A stretch of DNA of 64,000 nucleotides from contig CAZGLY010000001.1 in the NCBI GenBank assembly GCA_964526675.1, positions 1 to 64,000 on the forward strand. Direction: 5' to 3'. The position numbers and the translations under genes are program-made. Each line of letters begins with the position of its first letter. Position 1 is the stretch's first letter. Shown piece by piece: positions 1 to 9,428 of the stretch. The notes beneath the pieces were generated by a model that saw only the letters and a list, made by a program, of their open reading frames with translations, did no database searches and had not been told where the DNA came from. Source of the DNA: CAZADA01 sp964526675 (lineage in GTDB: Bacteria; Pseudomonadota; Alphaproteobacteria; Caulobacterales; Maricaulaceae).

Positions 1-374
1 CTTGCAGCATTCGACCGACGCGAACTGGGGGCGGCGGGCCGGGTTCTCAATCGGCCGAGAGGTCGATCGACCCAGCTTCGCCGCGAACCGCCGGGAACCC
101 GAAGCGATTGATCAACGCCAACGGCGAGAGACGGCGCGCCCTGGTCAGCACTACACAATATCAATTGTCACGCATTGATCACGCCACGCCTTTTAAAAAC
201 TGGACACTATATATCGTGGCTCACCACCCTATTCAAAGCACACAAATACTCGGACAACCCTTTCTTTTGATTGATCCAACATTGGCAATGCGCCTGATTG
301 AATGGATCGCCGCCGCGTTGCTAGGATTGCGTTGACGGTCTGGACGTTTCAGCAGGACGCGAAGGGCGGAGCGC
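1..374. other. Left-edge region without a convincing gene
   Basis: I see no supported gene before the CoA-transferase start at 375. Bases 140-310 are clearly more A+T-rich than the rest of the window, which fits a promoter region or the remains of an acquired segment. A 75-codon open frame on the plus strand lies here, but it has no recognisable motif and no good ribosome binding site. Confidence 0.5.
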
Positions 375-1496
375 ATGAGAGAACGACCACTGGCCGGGGT
401 TCGGATTCTGGAATTCGCCGGCATTGGGCCCGGCCCGTTCTGCGGCATGCTGTTGTCGGACCTTGGCGCGGATGTGGTGCGCATCGACCGGCCCGGCGTG
501 GCGCCAGCGGGCGTCGGCGCGGTGACCGGGCGTGGGCGGCGGTCGGTGGCGCTGAACCTTAAGGATCCTGGCGACAAAGCGACGGCGCTGGCGCTGATCG
601 ACAAGGCTGATGGGCTCTTCGAGGGGTTTCGGCCAGGCGTCATGGAGCGCATGGGGCTCGGCCCTGACGAAGCCCTGACACGCAATCCGGCGCTGGTGTA
701 CGGGCGCATGACGGGATGGGGCCAGACCGGCCCGCTCGCGCAAGCCGCCGGCCACGACATCAACTACATCGCGATTTCCGGCGCGCTCGGCTCCATGGGG
801 CGGCCGGGCGCGCCGCCGCCCCCGCCGCTCAACCTGGTCGGCGATTACGCCGGAGGCGCGATGTTCCTGGCCGTGGGCATGCTGGCGGGGCTTCTGCGGG
901 CGAAGGCGACGGGACGCGGCGACGTGATCGACGCGGCGATGTCGGACGGCAGCGCGTTGCTCATGGCCCTCTTCCATGACCTGAAAGACGCCGGCCTGTG
1001 GAGCGACGACCGCGGCGTCAACGTCCTCGACGGCGCGGCGCATTTTTACGACACCTACGAGTGCGCGGACGGCCGCTTCATTGCGCTGGGATCTCTTGAG
1101 CCTCAGTTCTACGCCCTGCTTTTGGAGAAGACGGGCCTGCAAGGGGATCCGGACTTCGCAAAGCAAATGGACGCCGCGCGCTGGCCCGAGCTCAAGCGAA
1201 AACTCGCCGCCGTGATCCGCACAAAGACCCGCGCCGAGTGGACTGACATTATGGAGGGCACGGACGTCTGCTTTGCACCCGTTCTGTCGATGAGCGAGGC
1301 GCCCGACCACCCCCACAACGCCGCGCGGGAGACGTTCGTCACCGTTGACGGCGCACGCCAACCCGCCGCCGCGCCACGCTTCTCAGGCGCGCCGCACACG
1401 CCCCAAAGAAGCGCCCCCCAACCGGGCGAACACACTCACGACGTGCTGACCGATTGGGGCGTCACGGCGCACAAGACCGAGCGGACGGCGCGTTGA
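375..1496 (+). CDS. CaiB/BaiF family CoA-transferase, probable alpha-methylacyl-CoA racemase
   Basis: This 373-residue protein opens with the family signature LAGVRILEFAGIGPGPFCG and continues with a CoA-binding Rossmann-like half (GADVVRIDRPG). Residues typical of alpha-methylacyl-CoA racemases are visible: a His in GHDINYIAISGALGSMG and an Asp in DAAMSDGS, the family's acid-base pair. The short length and single domain favour the racemase branch, which interconverts 2-methylacyl-CoA epimers during branched-chain or sterol side-chain oxidation, over formyl- or carnitine-CoA transferases. The ATG at 375 follows a purine-rich GGGCGGAG. It stands alone, with the SOS cassette promoter downstream. 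Family assignment is strong; the exact substrate is inferred. Confidence 0.88.
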   Translation: MRERPLAGVRILEFAGIGPGPFCGMLLSDLGADVVRIDRPGVAPAGVGAVTGRGRRSVALNLKDPGDKATALALIDKADGLFEGFRPGVMERMGLGPDEALTRNPALVYGRMTGWGQTGPLAQAAGHDINYIAISGALGSMGRPGAPPPPPLNLVGDYAGGAMFLAVGMLAGLLRAKATGRGDVIDAAMSDGSALLMALFHDLKDAGLWSDDRGVNVLDGAAHFYDTYECADGRFIALGSLEPQFYALLLEKTGLQGDPDFAKQMDAARWPELKRKLAAVIRTKTRAEWTDIMEGTDVCFAPVLSMSEAPDHPHNAARETFVTVDGARQPAAAPRFSGAPHTPQRSAPQPGEHTHDVLTDWGVTAHKTERTAR

Positions 1497-1602
1497 CGGC
1501 GCGCAACCGAAAAGCCGGCTTCGCCCTTGCGCTGGTCGCAGCGGCTCCCACCACATTGGCGCCCATTCGATCAGCCGCGTCGGAGCGCCCGGCTCACCAC
1601 GG

Positions 1603-1640
1603 TTGTTGACGTCCACGGCAGGAACAAATATAGAACAAAC
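1603..1640 (+). promoter_or_regulatory. SOS promoter with LexA box for the imuA-imuB-dnaE2 cassette
   Basis: The sequence GAAC-AAATATA-GAAC (1622-1636) matches the alphaproteobacterial LexA operator, a direct repeat of GAAC/GTTC halves separated by seven bases. It overlaps a plausible -10 (TATAGA, 1629-1634), which lies 17 bases after a -35-like TTGACG (1606-1611). LexA bound here would block RNA polymerase, and RecA-stimulated LexA cleavage after DNA damage would open it. The position 28 bases before the imuA ATG fits regulation of the whole three-gene unit. Confidence 0.85.
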
Positions 1641-1663
1641 CCCTTCGCCGTCCGTGTGCCGTT

Positions 1664-2545
1664 ATGCCGCTCGCTGCTCCATCGCCGGTTCATTGCGCCC
1701 AGAAACGCTTAAAGGCCGCCCTGAGCATCGCGCCCGCGGCGCGATCGCGCCTCACCACAGCGGCGGACATGGCGTCTGTATGGCGCGATCGCGGCGCAAT
1801 CCGTTCCGGCGCGCAGGCCAACCGGGCGTTCTGGCGGTTCGATGATCCCGCGTTGAACGCCGTTTGCACGCCCAGCGCCAACGCCGTGTTCGAGCTGGCC
1901 GCATCTGCGCTTGGCGATCACACGGCGACCAGCGCCTTGGCGATGGCGCTCCTGGCGTCGTTGACCGATCGCGCGGGCGCGCTGGTCTGGATCGGCGCGC
2001 GCACGGCGACGCTCGAACACGGCGTCGTAAGCGGACGTGGGTTGGCGGCCTTCGGCCTCGACCCAGCGCGGATGATGCTGGTGAGCGCCAAGGACGATCG
2101 CGCGGCTCTCTGGGCGACGGAAGAGGCTGTGACCTCAGGCGCCGTCGCCGGCGTGATCACAGAAGTGCGCGAACCAGACTTCACCGCCACCCGGCGGCTG
2201 GCGTTGCGCGCGACTGGAGCGCCGGCGCTCCTCGTGCTGCCGCACACGCGCGAGGGATCGACGGCCGCCCAAGCGCGCTGGCGGGTCGCGGCGACGGCGA
2301 GCGCGCCGCATGCGGACGACCCTCGGGCGCCTGGCCGGCCCCGTTGGCGCGCGGTGCTGGAGCGCAGCCGAAGCCCGGCCTTCAGCGGGGCGCCGCAGCC
2401 TTTTCTTCTGGAGTGGAGCCATGATCCAGACCGCAAAACGCCGGGCGACGCGCTTCGCCTGCGTGTGGTTCCCGAACTGGCCGATGCAGCGACTGAAGCG
2501 CGCGCGCCAAGCCCGATCTTGCGCAGTGACCGACGCACGGGATGA
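1664..2545 (+). CDS. imuA: ImuA, RecA/SulA-like component of the damage-induced mutasome
   Basis: This 293-residue protein sits directly before imuB and dnaE2 and just after a LexA box, the standard ImuA context. Its middle part has the RecA-like pattern of the family (LVWIGARTATLEHGVVSGRG, then FGLDPARMMLVSAKDD), and the expected LRATGAPALLVLPHTRE segment follows. ImuA is an accessory of error-prone lesion bypass and modulates RecA in species where it has been studied. The ATG at 1664 is close to the inferred transcript start and lacks a strong Shine-Dalgarno sequence. The C-terminus runs about 125 bases into imuB, an unusually long overlap. Orthology rests mainly on context plus these motifs. 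Confidence 0.85.
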   Translation: MPLAAPSPVHCAQKRLKAALSIAPAARSRLTTAADMASVWRDRGAIRSGAQANRAFWRFDDPALNAVCTPSANAVFELAASALGDHTATSALAMALLASLTDRAGALVWIGARTATLEHGVVSGRGLAAFGLDPARMMLVSAKDDRAALWATEEAVTSGAVAGVITEVREPDFTATRRLALRATGAPALLVLPHTREGSTAAQARWRVAATASAPHADDPRAPGRPRWRAVLERSRSPAFSGAPQPFLLEWSHDPDRKTPGDALRLRVVPELADAATEARAPSPILRSDRRTG

Positions 2546-4013
2546 GCCGCCTTTTGTGCTGACGGAGGCGGGCGCGACAGGCCTGCGTGTGGCGGCGGCG
2601 AACACGGCCGCGGAAACCCATGGCGTCAGGCCAGACATGCGCTTCACCGACGCTCGCGCGGTGTGTCCGGATGTGGCGGCGGAGCCTATCGACCGGGCGG
2701 CGGACCACCAGGCTCTCACAGGACTGATGGCGTGGCACCGTCGCTACAGTCCCAGCGTCGCCGTGGATGGCGATGACGGCGTGATGCTCGACATCACCGG
2801 ATGCGCGCATCTGTTTGGCGGCGAGGCGAGGCTGCTGAAGGACATGATGCAGCGTCTGAGCAAGGCGCGACTGTCGGGGCGCATCAGCGTCGCCGACACC
2901 CAAGGCGCGGCATGGGCGCTGGCGCGCTTCGCCCACAGCGACCAGATCATCGCGCCGGCCGGCGAAATGCGGGCCGCCTTGGCGGATCTGCCGATGGCGG
3001 CGTTGCGGCTAACGGGGCAGACGGCGCGTCTTCTGCGCCGGTTTGGTCTGACCCGGATCGGTCAGCTCTATGATTTGGATCGCAAGGCCTTGGCCCGGCG
3101 GTTCGCGTCGAAGACCGCGGCTGAGGCCGTCTTGCTGCGTTTGGACCAAGCGCTGCGCGTCGTCGCCGAGCCGTTCACGCCGAGCCAGCCGCCGCCCCGC
3201 CATCGCGTGAGACTGTCGTGCGCGGAGCCCATCATGCATCCCGACGGCGTTGCAGCGGCGTTGGAGAGGCTCGCGCCACGCCTGCACGATGCGCTGACAC
3301 ACGCGGATTGCGGCGGGCGCGCGTTTCAGTTCACGGCGTTTCGCACCGATGGAACCGCGAGCGTCGTCGCCATCGCGACAGCCCGGGCGACGCGCGATCC
3401 CCGCCATCTCACTCGCCTCTTCAGCCACCGGTTGGAGCGGATCGATCCAGGCTTCGGGATTGATCACTTCACGCTGGAGGCCGACCGCACCGGGCCGATG
3501 ACGGTCCACGCGCCGAGCTTTGAGACTGTTTGGGCGGACGCCCGCGGCGATGACGCGACGGTTGCGGCGCTGGCCGACCGCATCGCGGCCCGGCTGGGCG
3601 ATGGGGCTGTGCGCCGCTTGGCCGCCCAAGCCAGCCACATCCCAGAACAGGCGGACACAACCGCGCCGTGGTCCGCGCCGGCGGATGATTGGGCGAACGC
3701 CGCCAACGCCCAAGCTGGGGCGCGTCCCTTGAGGGTGTTTGATGCGCCGGAGCCTGTGGCGGTCGTGGCGGAGATTCCCGACGGCCCGCCAGCCCGTTTC
3801 ACCTGGCGGCGGGTCACTCGCCGTGTTGCGCGGGCCTCCGGGCCGGAGCGGATCAGTCCGCAATGGTGGGAGACGCCCGGAACACAGCCCGCGCCGACGC
3901 GGGACTATTACGTCGTCGAGGATGAGCACGGCAGACGATATTGGCTGCGTCGGGATGGCTTTTACGAGCCCGACAGGCCGCCGCGCTGGTTGATCCAGGG
4001 GCTGTTCCCATGA
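2421..4013 (+). CDS. imuB: ImuB, catalytically inactive Y-family polymerase-like mutasome protein
   Basis: The product of 530 residues starts RFACVWFPNWPMQRLKRAR, where an active DinB polymerase would carry its metal-binding Asp, so it fits ImuB, which lacks polymerase chemistry but bridges DnaE2 and the sliding clamp. The palm and little-finger regions follow (HRRYSPSVAVDGDDGVMLDI; GLTRIGQLYDLDRKALARRF). The C-terminal stretch with RDYYVVEDEHGRRYWLRRDG and RPPRWLIQGLFP is typical of ImuB and carries the partner-binding tail. I chose the ATG at 2421 because GGAGTGGAG precedes it; an open frame extends further upstream inside imuA. The stop overlaps the dnaE2 start (ATGA), implying translational coupling. 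Confidence 0.92.
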   Translation: MIQTAKRRATRFACVWFPNWPMQRLKRARQARSCAVTDARDEPPFVLTEAGATGLRVAAANTAAETHGVRPDMRFTDARAVCPDVAAEPIDRAADHQALTGLMAWHRRYSPSVAVDGDDGVMLDITGCAHLFGGEARLLKDMMQRLSKARLSGRISVADTQGAAWALARFAHSDQIIAPAGEMRAALADLPMAALRLTGQTARLLRRFGLTRIGQLYDLDRKALARRFASKTAAEAVLLRLDQALRVVAEPFTPSQPPPRHRVRLSCAEPIMHPDGVAAALERLAPRLHDALTHADCGGRAFQFTAFRTDGTASVVAIATARATRDPRHLTRLFSHRLERIDPGFGIDHFTLEADRTGPMTVHAPSFETVWADARGDDATVAALADRIAARLGDGAVRRLAAQASHIPEQADTTAPWSAPADDWANAANAQAGARPLRVFDAPEPVAVVAEIPDGPPARFTWRRVTRRVARASGPERISPQWWETPGTQPAPTRDYYVVEDEHGRRYWLRRDGFYEPDRPPRWLIQGLFP

Positions 4014-7000
4014 CGCCTGTGAAGCGGGCGCCCGCTTACGCCGAACTGCACGTCACGACCAATTTCTCCTTCCTGCGCGGGGGGTCTCACGCCCAGGAGC
4101 TGGTGGAGACAGCCAAGGCCCTGGGCCACGTCGCCATCGGCGTGGCGGACCGCAACACGCTCGCGGGCGTGGTGCGCGCCCACACCGCCGCTGAGGAGGC
4201 GGGCCTCCAGCTGCTGGTCGGCGCGCGACTGGACCTGGCCGAGGAGGTGAGCGTTCTGTGTTACCCCATGGACCGCAGCGCCTATGGTCGATTGAGCCGC
4301 ATGCTGTCCGTCGGCAAGCGGCGCGCGGCCAAGGGGGCGTGCCATCTCACCCTGACCGATCTGGAGGGCGCCGCCGAGGGGCAGATTCTCATCGCCCTTC
4401 CGCCCGCAAACGACGCGGCTCCAGACTTCGCCGTCGCCCTTAAACGCCTCGCGGCTTGCGCGCCGGGCCGGACCTATCTGGCGGCGTCGCCTCGGTTCGA
4501 CGGCCAGGACCGCGCGCGCTTCGCCCGCTTGGCGCGTCTCGGTCAGGCGGCGGGCGCGCCCATGGTCGCGACCAATGACGCGCTTTATCACGCGCCCGAG
4601 CGTAAGCCGCTGCAGGACGTGCTCACCTGCATTCGCGAAGGCTGCACAGTGCAAACCTCGGGCTTCCGTCTTCACGCCAACGCCGAGCGTCATCTGAAAC
4701 CGCCATCGGAAATGGCGCGGATGTTCAAGGGCCATGAAGAGGCCCTGGCGCGCACGGTGGAGATCGCGCAGCGTTGCCCGTTTTCCCTCAACGAGCTGCA
4801 ATACCAGTATCCGGACGAGCCGGTCCCGCCTGGCAAAACGCCTCAACAACATTTGGAGGATCTGACGTGGGCCGGCGCTCAATGGCGTTACCCCCAAGGC
4901 GTTCCGAGTGAGGTGGCCGCCACCGTTCGTAAAGAACTGGCCCTCATCGAAGACTTGGACTTCCCCGCCTACTTCCTGACTGTCCACGACATCGTCCGCT
5001 GGGCGCGCGATCAAGGGATCCTCTGCCAAGGCCGAGGCTCGGCCGCCAATTCCGCGGTGTGCTTCTGCCTTGGAATCACGGAGGTGGACCCCGCCCAGAC
5101 CCAGCTTCTGTTTGAACGCTTCATCTCCAAGGAGCGCAAAGAGCCGCCGGACATCGACGTCGACTTCGAACATGAGCGGCGTGAAGAAGTGATCCAGTAT
5201 GTCTATCGCCGCTATGGTCGCGAGCGCGCCGCGCTGACCGCCACGGTGATCAGCTATCGCCCCCGATCGGCCGTGCGGGAGGTGTGCAAGGCGTTGGGTT
5301 TGACGCACGACATCGCCGCCGCGCTCGCCGGTACGGTGTGGGGCTCCTGGGGGAGTGACATCGCGGACGAGCACATCGCCGGCGCCGGCCTCGATCCTGC
5401 GAACCCGCTCATCCGCCAAGCCATCGCCCTGACCCGCGAACTGCTGGGCTTTCCCCGCCACCTCTCCCAGCATGTGGGCGGCTTTGTGCTCACCCAAGGC
5501 CCGTTGGTGGAGACCGTCCCCATCGGAAACGCCGCCATGGACGACCGGACGTTCATCGAATGGGACAAAGACGACATCGACGCGCTCGGCCTGATGAAAG
5601 TGGACGTGCTGGCGCTGGGCATGCTCACCTGCATTCGCAAATGTTTTGATCTGATCGACGCCCATTATGGCGAGCGCTTCGCTCTGGCCAGCGTCCCTCA
5701 AGACGATCCGAGCGTGTATGACATGCTGTGCCGCGGCGAGAGCCTGGGCGTGTTCCAGGTGGAGAGCCGCGCGCAGATGAACATGCTGCCGCGGCTGCGC
5801 CCCAAGAAATTCTATGATCTCGTCATTCAGGTCGCCATCGTCCGGCCGGGCCCGATCCAGGGCGACATGGTCCATCCTTATCTGCGCCGGCGCGCGGGCA
5901 AGGAAGGCGTCGCCTATCCCGCTCCCGCGCCGGAGCACGGCTCCCCGGACGAATTGCGTCACATCCTCGGCCGCACCCTGGGCGTGCCGCTGTTCCAAGA
6001 ACAAGCCATGCGCATCGCCATCGACGCGGCGACATTCACGCCGGACGAGGCCAATGGTTTGCGCCGCGCTATGGCGACGTTCCGCAAAGTGGGGACCATC
6101 CAGAACTACCAAGAGAAGATGATCGCCGGCATGACGGCGCGCGGTTACGATCCAGATTTCGCGCGGCGGTGCTTCGATCAAATCAAAGGCTTTGGCGAAT
6201 ATGGGTTTCCCGAAAGCCACGCCGCAAGCTTCGCGCATTTAGTCTATATTTCGTCTTGGTTGAAGCATCACCACCCCGCAGTGTTCTGCGCAGGACTGCT
6301 CAATTCTCAACCCATGGGCTTTTACGCCCCGGCCCAAATCGTTGGGGACGCACGCAAAAATGGGGTGGCGGTCCGTCCCGTCGACATCAACCATTCCGAC
6401 TGGGATGTGACGCTCGAAGCGCTCGCGCCCGGCCCCGATGGCGAAACGCGGGTGGCGGTGCGCCTCGGCTTCCGTCTGGTCGACGGCCTGAGCGAAGACG
6501 TGATGCGGGCTTTTGTGACGGCGCGGGGGGCGGCGGGTTGCGACGACATGGCCGAGGTCCGCCGGCGCCTGGCGGCCTGCACGTCCCGCATCGGCTCGAC
6601 CCTAGAAGCGTTGGCGGCCGCCGACGCGTTCGGCTCCCTGAAGCTGGATCGCCGCCAGGCGTTGTGGGCCGTGCGCGCATTGCCCAAGGACGCGCCGCCG
6701 CCGCTGTTCGCCCATGCGGACACCAGCGACACCGGCCCAGACCCCGCCGCCCTTTTGCCTGTCATGCCGCTCAGCGAGCATGTGCTGCAAGATTATGAAA
6801 CCACACGCCTTTCTTTGAAAGCGCATCCCATAGCCTTTCTCCGGGACCGCTACGCCCGCCTCAACGTGCGCACGACCGCTGACGCGGTGGCCGCGCGCAC
6901 GCACGCCCGCGTCGCCGTGGCTGGGCTGGTGCTGGTGCGCCAACGGCCAGGTTCCGCCAAAGGCGTGGTGTTCATCACCCTCGAAGACGAAAGTGGGATC

Positions 7001-7414
7001 GCCAACATCGTCGTGTGGCCCAAAGTGCTCGAACGCTTTCGTCCCGTGGTGATGGGCGCGCGCCTGATGCTGGTGCGGGGCCGGGTGCAGCGCTCGCCCG
7101 AAGGCGTGACGCACATCGTGGCCGAGCAGCTCATCGACCGCAGCGCTGATCTGGCCTGGCTGTCAGAAGACGCCGCGCAGGCGGCGTTGGATCGAGCCGC
7201 CACCAGTGCGCACGCTCCATGGGACGCGCCGGATCGGCCACGCCTGGACGGAGCGCTCTCGCGCGCTGATGAGGTTAAGCGCCCGGTTCTGGCGCGCGCC
7301 CGCGGCGGCGTGCCAACCGAGCAAAAGCCAGGCGCGGCCCCACCCGCCGAGCCGTCCCTGTGGACCCATCCGCGCAATGTGCGGGCCATCCCCAAAAGCC
7401 GGGACTTTCATTGA
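4010..7414 (+). CDS. dnaE2: DnaE2 (ImuC), error-prone DNA polymerase III alpha subunit
   Basis: This 1,134-residue C-family polymerase begins with a PHP domain (YAELHVTTNFSFLRGGSHAQ). The polymerase core carries the family's GRGSAANSAVCFCLGI stretch and the catalytic PDIDVDFEHERREEVIQYV motif, followed by QHVGGFVLTQGPL and GFPESHAASFAHLVYIS. A C-terminal OB fold (VAGLVLVRQRPGSAKGVVF) is present, while the clamp-associated tail is shorter than in replicative DnaE. DnaE2 performs mutagenic lesion bypass with ImuA and ImuB. The ATG at 4010 overlaps the imuB stop; earlier in-frame starts lie inside imuB. Its gene is the last of the SOS unit. Confidence 0.96.
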   Translation: MTPVKRAPAYAELHVTTNFSFLRGGSHAQELVETAKALGHVAIGVADRNTLAGVVRAHTAAEEAGLQLLVGARLDLAEEVSVLCYPMDRSAYGRLSRMLSVGKRRAAKGACHLTLTDLEGAAEGQILIALPPANDAAPDFAVALKRLAACAPGRTYLAASPRFDGQDRARFARLARLGQAAGAPMVATNDALYHAPERKPLQDVLTCIREGCTVQTSGFRLHANAERHLKPPSEMARMFKGHEEALARTVEIAQRCPFSLNELQYQYPDEPVPPGKTPQQHLEDLTWAGAQWRYPQGVPSEVAATVRKELALIEDLDFPAYFLTVHDIVRWARDQGILCQGRGSAANSAVCFCLGITEVDPAQTQLLFERFISKERKEPPDIDVDFEHERREEVIQYVYRRYGRERAALTATVISYRPRSAVREVCKALGLTHDIAAALAGTVWGSWGSDIADEHIAGAGLDPANPLIRQAIALTRELLGFPRHLSQHVGGFVLTQGPLVETVPIGNAAMDDRTFIEWDKDDIDALGLMKVDVLALGMLTCIRKCFDLIDAHYGERFALASVPQDDPSVYDMLCRGESLGVFQVESRAQMNMLPRLRPKKFYDLVIQVAIVRPGPIQGDMVHPYLRRRAGKEGVAYPAPAPEHGSPDELRHILGRTLGVPLFQEQAMRIAIDAATFTPDEANGLRRAMATFRKVGTIQNYQEKMIAGMTARGYDPDFARRCFDQIKGFGEYGFPESHAASFAHLVYISSWLKHHHPAVFCAGLLNSQPMGFYAPAQIVGDARKNGVAVRPVDINHSDWDVTLEALAPGPDGETRVAVRLGFRLVDGLSEDVMRAFVTARGAAGCDDMAEVRRRLAACTSRIGSTLEALAAADAFGSLKLDRRQALWAVRALPKDAPPPLFAHADTSDTGPDPAALLPVMPLSEHVLQDYETTRLSLKAHPIAFLRDRYARLNVRTTADAVAARTHARVAVAGLVLVRQRPGSAKGVVFITLEDESGIANIVVWPKVLERFRPVVMGARLMLVRGRVQRSPEGVTHIVAEQLIDRSADLAWLSEDAAQAALDRAATSAHAPWDAPDRPRLDGALSRADEVKRPVLARARGGVPTEQKPGAAPPAEPSLWTHPRNVRAIPKSRDFH

Positions 7415-7481
7415 CGACGGACGTCCCCGTTTGACGAAAACCCAGACGAAATCAGCAGACTTCAAGGTTGTGTTTCATCAT

Positions 7482-8198
7482 TCAGGGGCAGACGAAGAGG
7501 CCGTCGCCCGGATCATAAGCGTCCTGGCAGATCGTCATGACGCGGGTGTTGTTGAGCGCGCGCGCGTTGGCCCGCATCTGCCCGATCAGCGCGTCGACAA
7601 TGTACTCAATCCACTGATCGGTGAGCGTCGCCACCTGCTCCGCCTGCCGACCAGCGGGGCTGTTCCCCAGTTCATCCAGTTTATCGGCGACGGCCGACGC
7701 CTCGAAATCATGCCAGAACACGCTGAGGGGAACCCAGCCGCCACGCGACGCGTACTCGGCAGACGGCGCGACAAACAGATGAACGCTGCTCTCTCGCGGG
7801 GTGTCGTCGAGACTGCCGTAGAGCACGATCGCCGCGAAGCGAACGTCCTCAGCCCCCCGCCGCGCCGCGCCGACAAGCGCCGCCCCATCCCCATCCGCAT
7901 CAAGCATGACGGCGTTCTGGATCGGATGCGCGGCTGAAAACGCGATGTCGCGCGCGCCAAGCGCCTCGAGCGCCGCGCGCGTCGCCGCCTTGAGATCAGC
8001 GGTTCGCCGCTTGAACAGCCCAAGCGTCGGGGGCGGCGCGCCCATCTTCGTGACGACAAAGTCGAACCCGGCGTGCGCGCCTCGGGTCCACCCCTCAAAG
8101 CGCTCCTCGCCAGCGCCGCCAACCTTTTCGACGGGCTGCGCCCACGCCGCCGCGCACAACAGCGCGGACGCCACAACGCCGCTCATGATCCGCATCAT
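7482..8198 (-). CDS. Secreted protein of unknown function
   Basis: This 238-residue product has a clear signal peptide (SGVVASALLCAAAWAQP) with predicted cleavage after AWA or AQP. The mature part has no family I recognise. It includes FDFVVTKMGAPPPTLGLFKRR and a possible DADGDG acidic loop, and ends with a Cys pair (CQDAYDPGDGLFVC). I start at 8198 because AAGGAA lies seven bases upstream; a longer frame exists but would bury the signal peptide. It is convergent with dnaE2 and divergent from the esterase. A periplasmic or extracellular location is the only firm inference. Confidence 0.7.
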   Translation of the reverse strand: MMRIMSGVVASALLCAAAWAQPVEKVGGAGEERFEGWTRGAHAGFDFVVTKMGAPPPTLGLFKRRTADLKAATRAALEALGARDIAFSAAHPIQNAVMLDADGDGAALVGAARRGAEDVRFAAIVLYGSLDDTPRESSVHLFVAPSAEYASRGGWVPLSVFWHDFEASAVADKLDELGNSPAGRQAEQVATLTDQWIEYIVDALIGQMRANARALNNTRVMTICQDAYDPGDGLFVCP

Positions 8199-8456
8199 GG
8201 ATCGGTTCCTTTTCCCACGGGGCTGAACACCGCGAGTGTAAGACATCAGAACCGACATGCCTGCAATCAAATGCGCCGCCGCTCCCCGGGCCCGCGGACA
8301 CGTCCAGGGCCGGGAGCGCCACTGCCCCGCGTTACGGGTGGTTATGGGATGCGGCATGGGGCGCGTCATGCTGGACAGCGCCGCCTGCGGCTGGTACCGA
8401 ATTTATCGTTCTTCGATATGCCCTTCACTCAAGATTGGTCGCTCAAGGTTGATTGC

Positions 8457-9428
8457 ATGCTCCGGCACTTCTTACGCGCACGCGCCATTCTCATCGTTCT
8501 GCTTCTGCTCCTCACGCAGCAGGCCGCCGCAAACCCGCAACTCGCGACCATTGAGGGCGCGCGCGTGAACATGGCGCCGGAAGCGCCCTTTTCCACGCGC
8601 GGATCGAGCATGCCGCACGACCATGAGATCACCGTCTATCTGCCGGCCAGCTATCAAAGCCAGCCCGACCGCACATACCCCGTGCTCTGGGTGCTCGATG
8701 CCCCCCTGATGCTGCGCATGGTGGTCGGCGTTCAGGACACGTTGGTTCTCGGCAACATGGCGCCCGAGATGATTGTTGTGGGCGTCGGCAGCCGCAGCGA
8801 GGACGGTTTGGCGGGCGTGGGTCGGCGCGTCATGGATTTTTCCCCGCCGGGTCCGGATTACTTCCCTCGCGGTCTTCGCGGCGACGCGTGGGAGGCGCTC
8901 GCGCCCTTGCCGGAGTTTCCCCACCTCGCGAACGCATTCCTCGCTTTTCTGGTCGATGAGCTGCGGCCGCAACTCGCGGATCGCTACCGGTTTTCGGGGG
9001 ACCATGCGCTGTTTGGGCATTCAGCTGGCGGCATGTTCGCCGCCTACAGTCTGTTCACGCGCCCCGACGCCTTCACCAAGATGATCATCGGCAGCCCTTA
9101 CTTGGAAGGCGTGCGTGGGGCCGTGCTGGACGCGGAAGCACAGTACGCTCAGCAACACGATGACCTCGATGTCGCTGTGTTCCTCGGCGTCGGCGCTGAT
9201 GAAACGGAAGAATACTTCCTCGCCGCGTCGGGCATTGTGAGTGCGACGGCGTCGTTTTCAGAAACGCTCACGCTTCGGCGCTATCCCTCTTTGGAACTCA
9301 CGACGCGGATTTATGAGGGGGAGAACCACTACACCGTCGCCCCGCGCGTCATCGGGGACGGGATCCGCCAGATGTGGGCCGAGGACGCGAAGGCGCTGCC
9401 GTCATCCTGGCCGCAACCGGCGCAATAA
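8457..9428 (+). CDS. Exported serine esterase of the alpha/beta-hydrolase (esterase D-like) family
   Basis: The 323-residue protein starts with a hydrophobic export signal (AILIVLLLLLTQQAAANP). The mature part shows HDHEITVYLPASY and YPVLWVLDA, typical of the putative-esterase family, then the nucleophile elbow GHSAGG with Ser189. A plausible catalytic His lies in GENHYTV near the C-terminus, and an acidic residue around GADETEE. The family includes siderophore esterases and feruloyl esterases, so an ester-hydrolysing role in the periplasm is likely but the substrate is unknown. Start 8457 gives the best signal peptide. It has no operon partners. Confidence 0.8.
   Translation: MLRHFLRARAILIVLLLLLTQQAAANPQLATIEGARVNMAPEAPFSTRGSSMPHDHEITVYLPASYQSQPDRTYPVLWVLDAPLMLRMVVGVQDTLVLGNMAPEMIVVGVGSRSEDGLAGVGRRVMDFSPPGPDYFPRGLRGDAWEALAPLPEFPHLANAFLAFLVDELRPQLADRYRFSGDHALFGHSAGGMFAAYSLFTRPDAFTKMIIGSPYLEGVRGAVLDAEAQYAQQHDDLDVAVFLGVGADETEEYFLAASGIVSATASFSETLTLRRYPSLELTTRIYEGENHYTVAPRVIGDGIRQMWAEDAKALPSSWPQPAQ

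Noticed and set aside
108..335. 75-codon open frame at the left end
   Set aside because: No motif, no ribosome binding site, and it lies in an A+T-rich intergenic segment.
3962..6238. 758-codon open frame opposite dnaE2
   Set aside because: It is antisense to a certain dnaE2 and shows only low-complexity His/Arg/Ala-rich sequence, as expected in high-G+C DNA.
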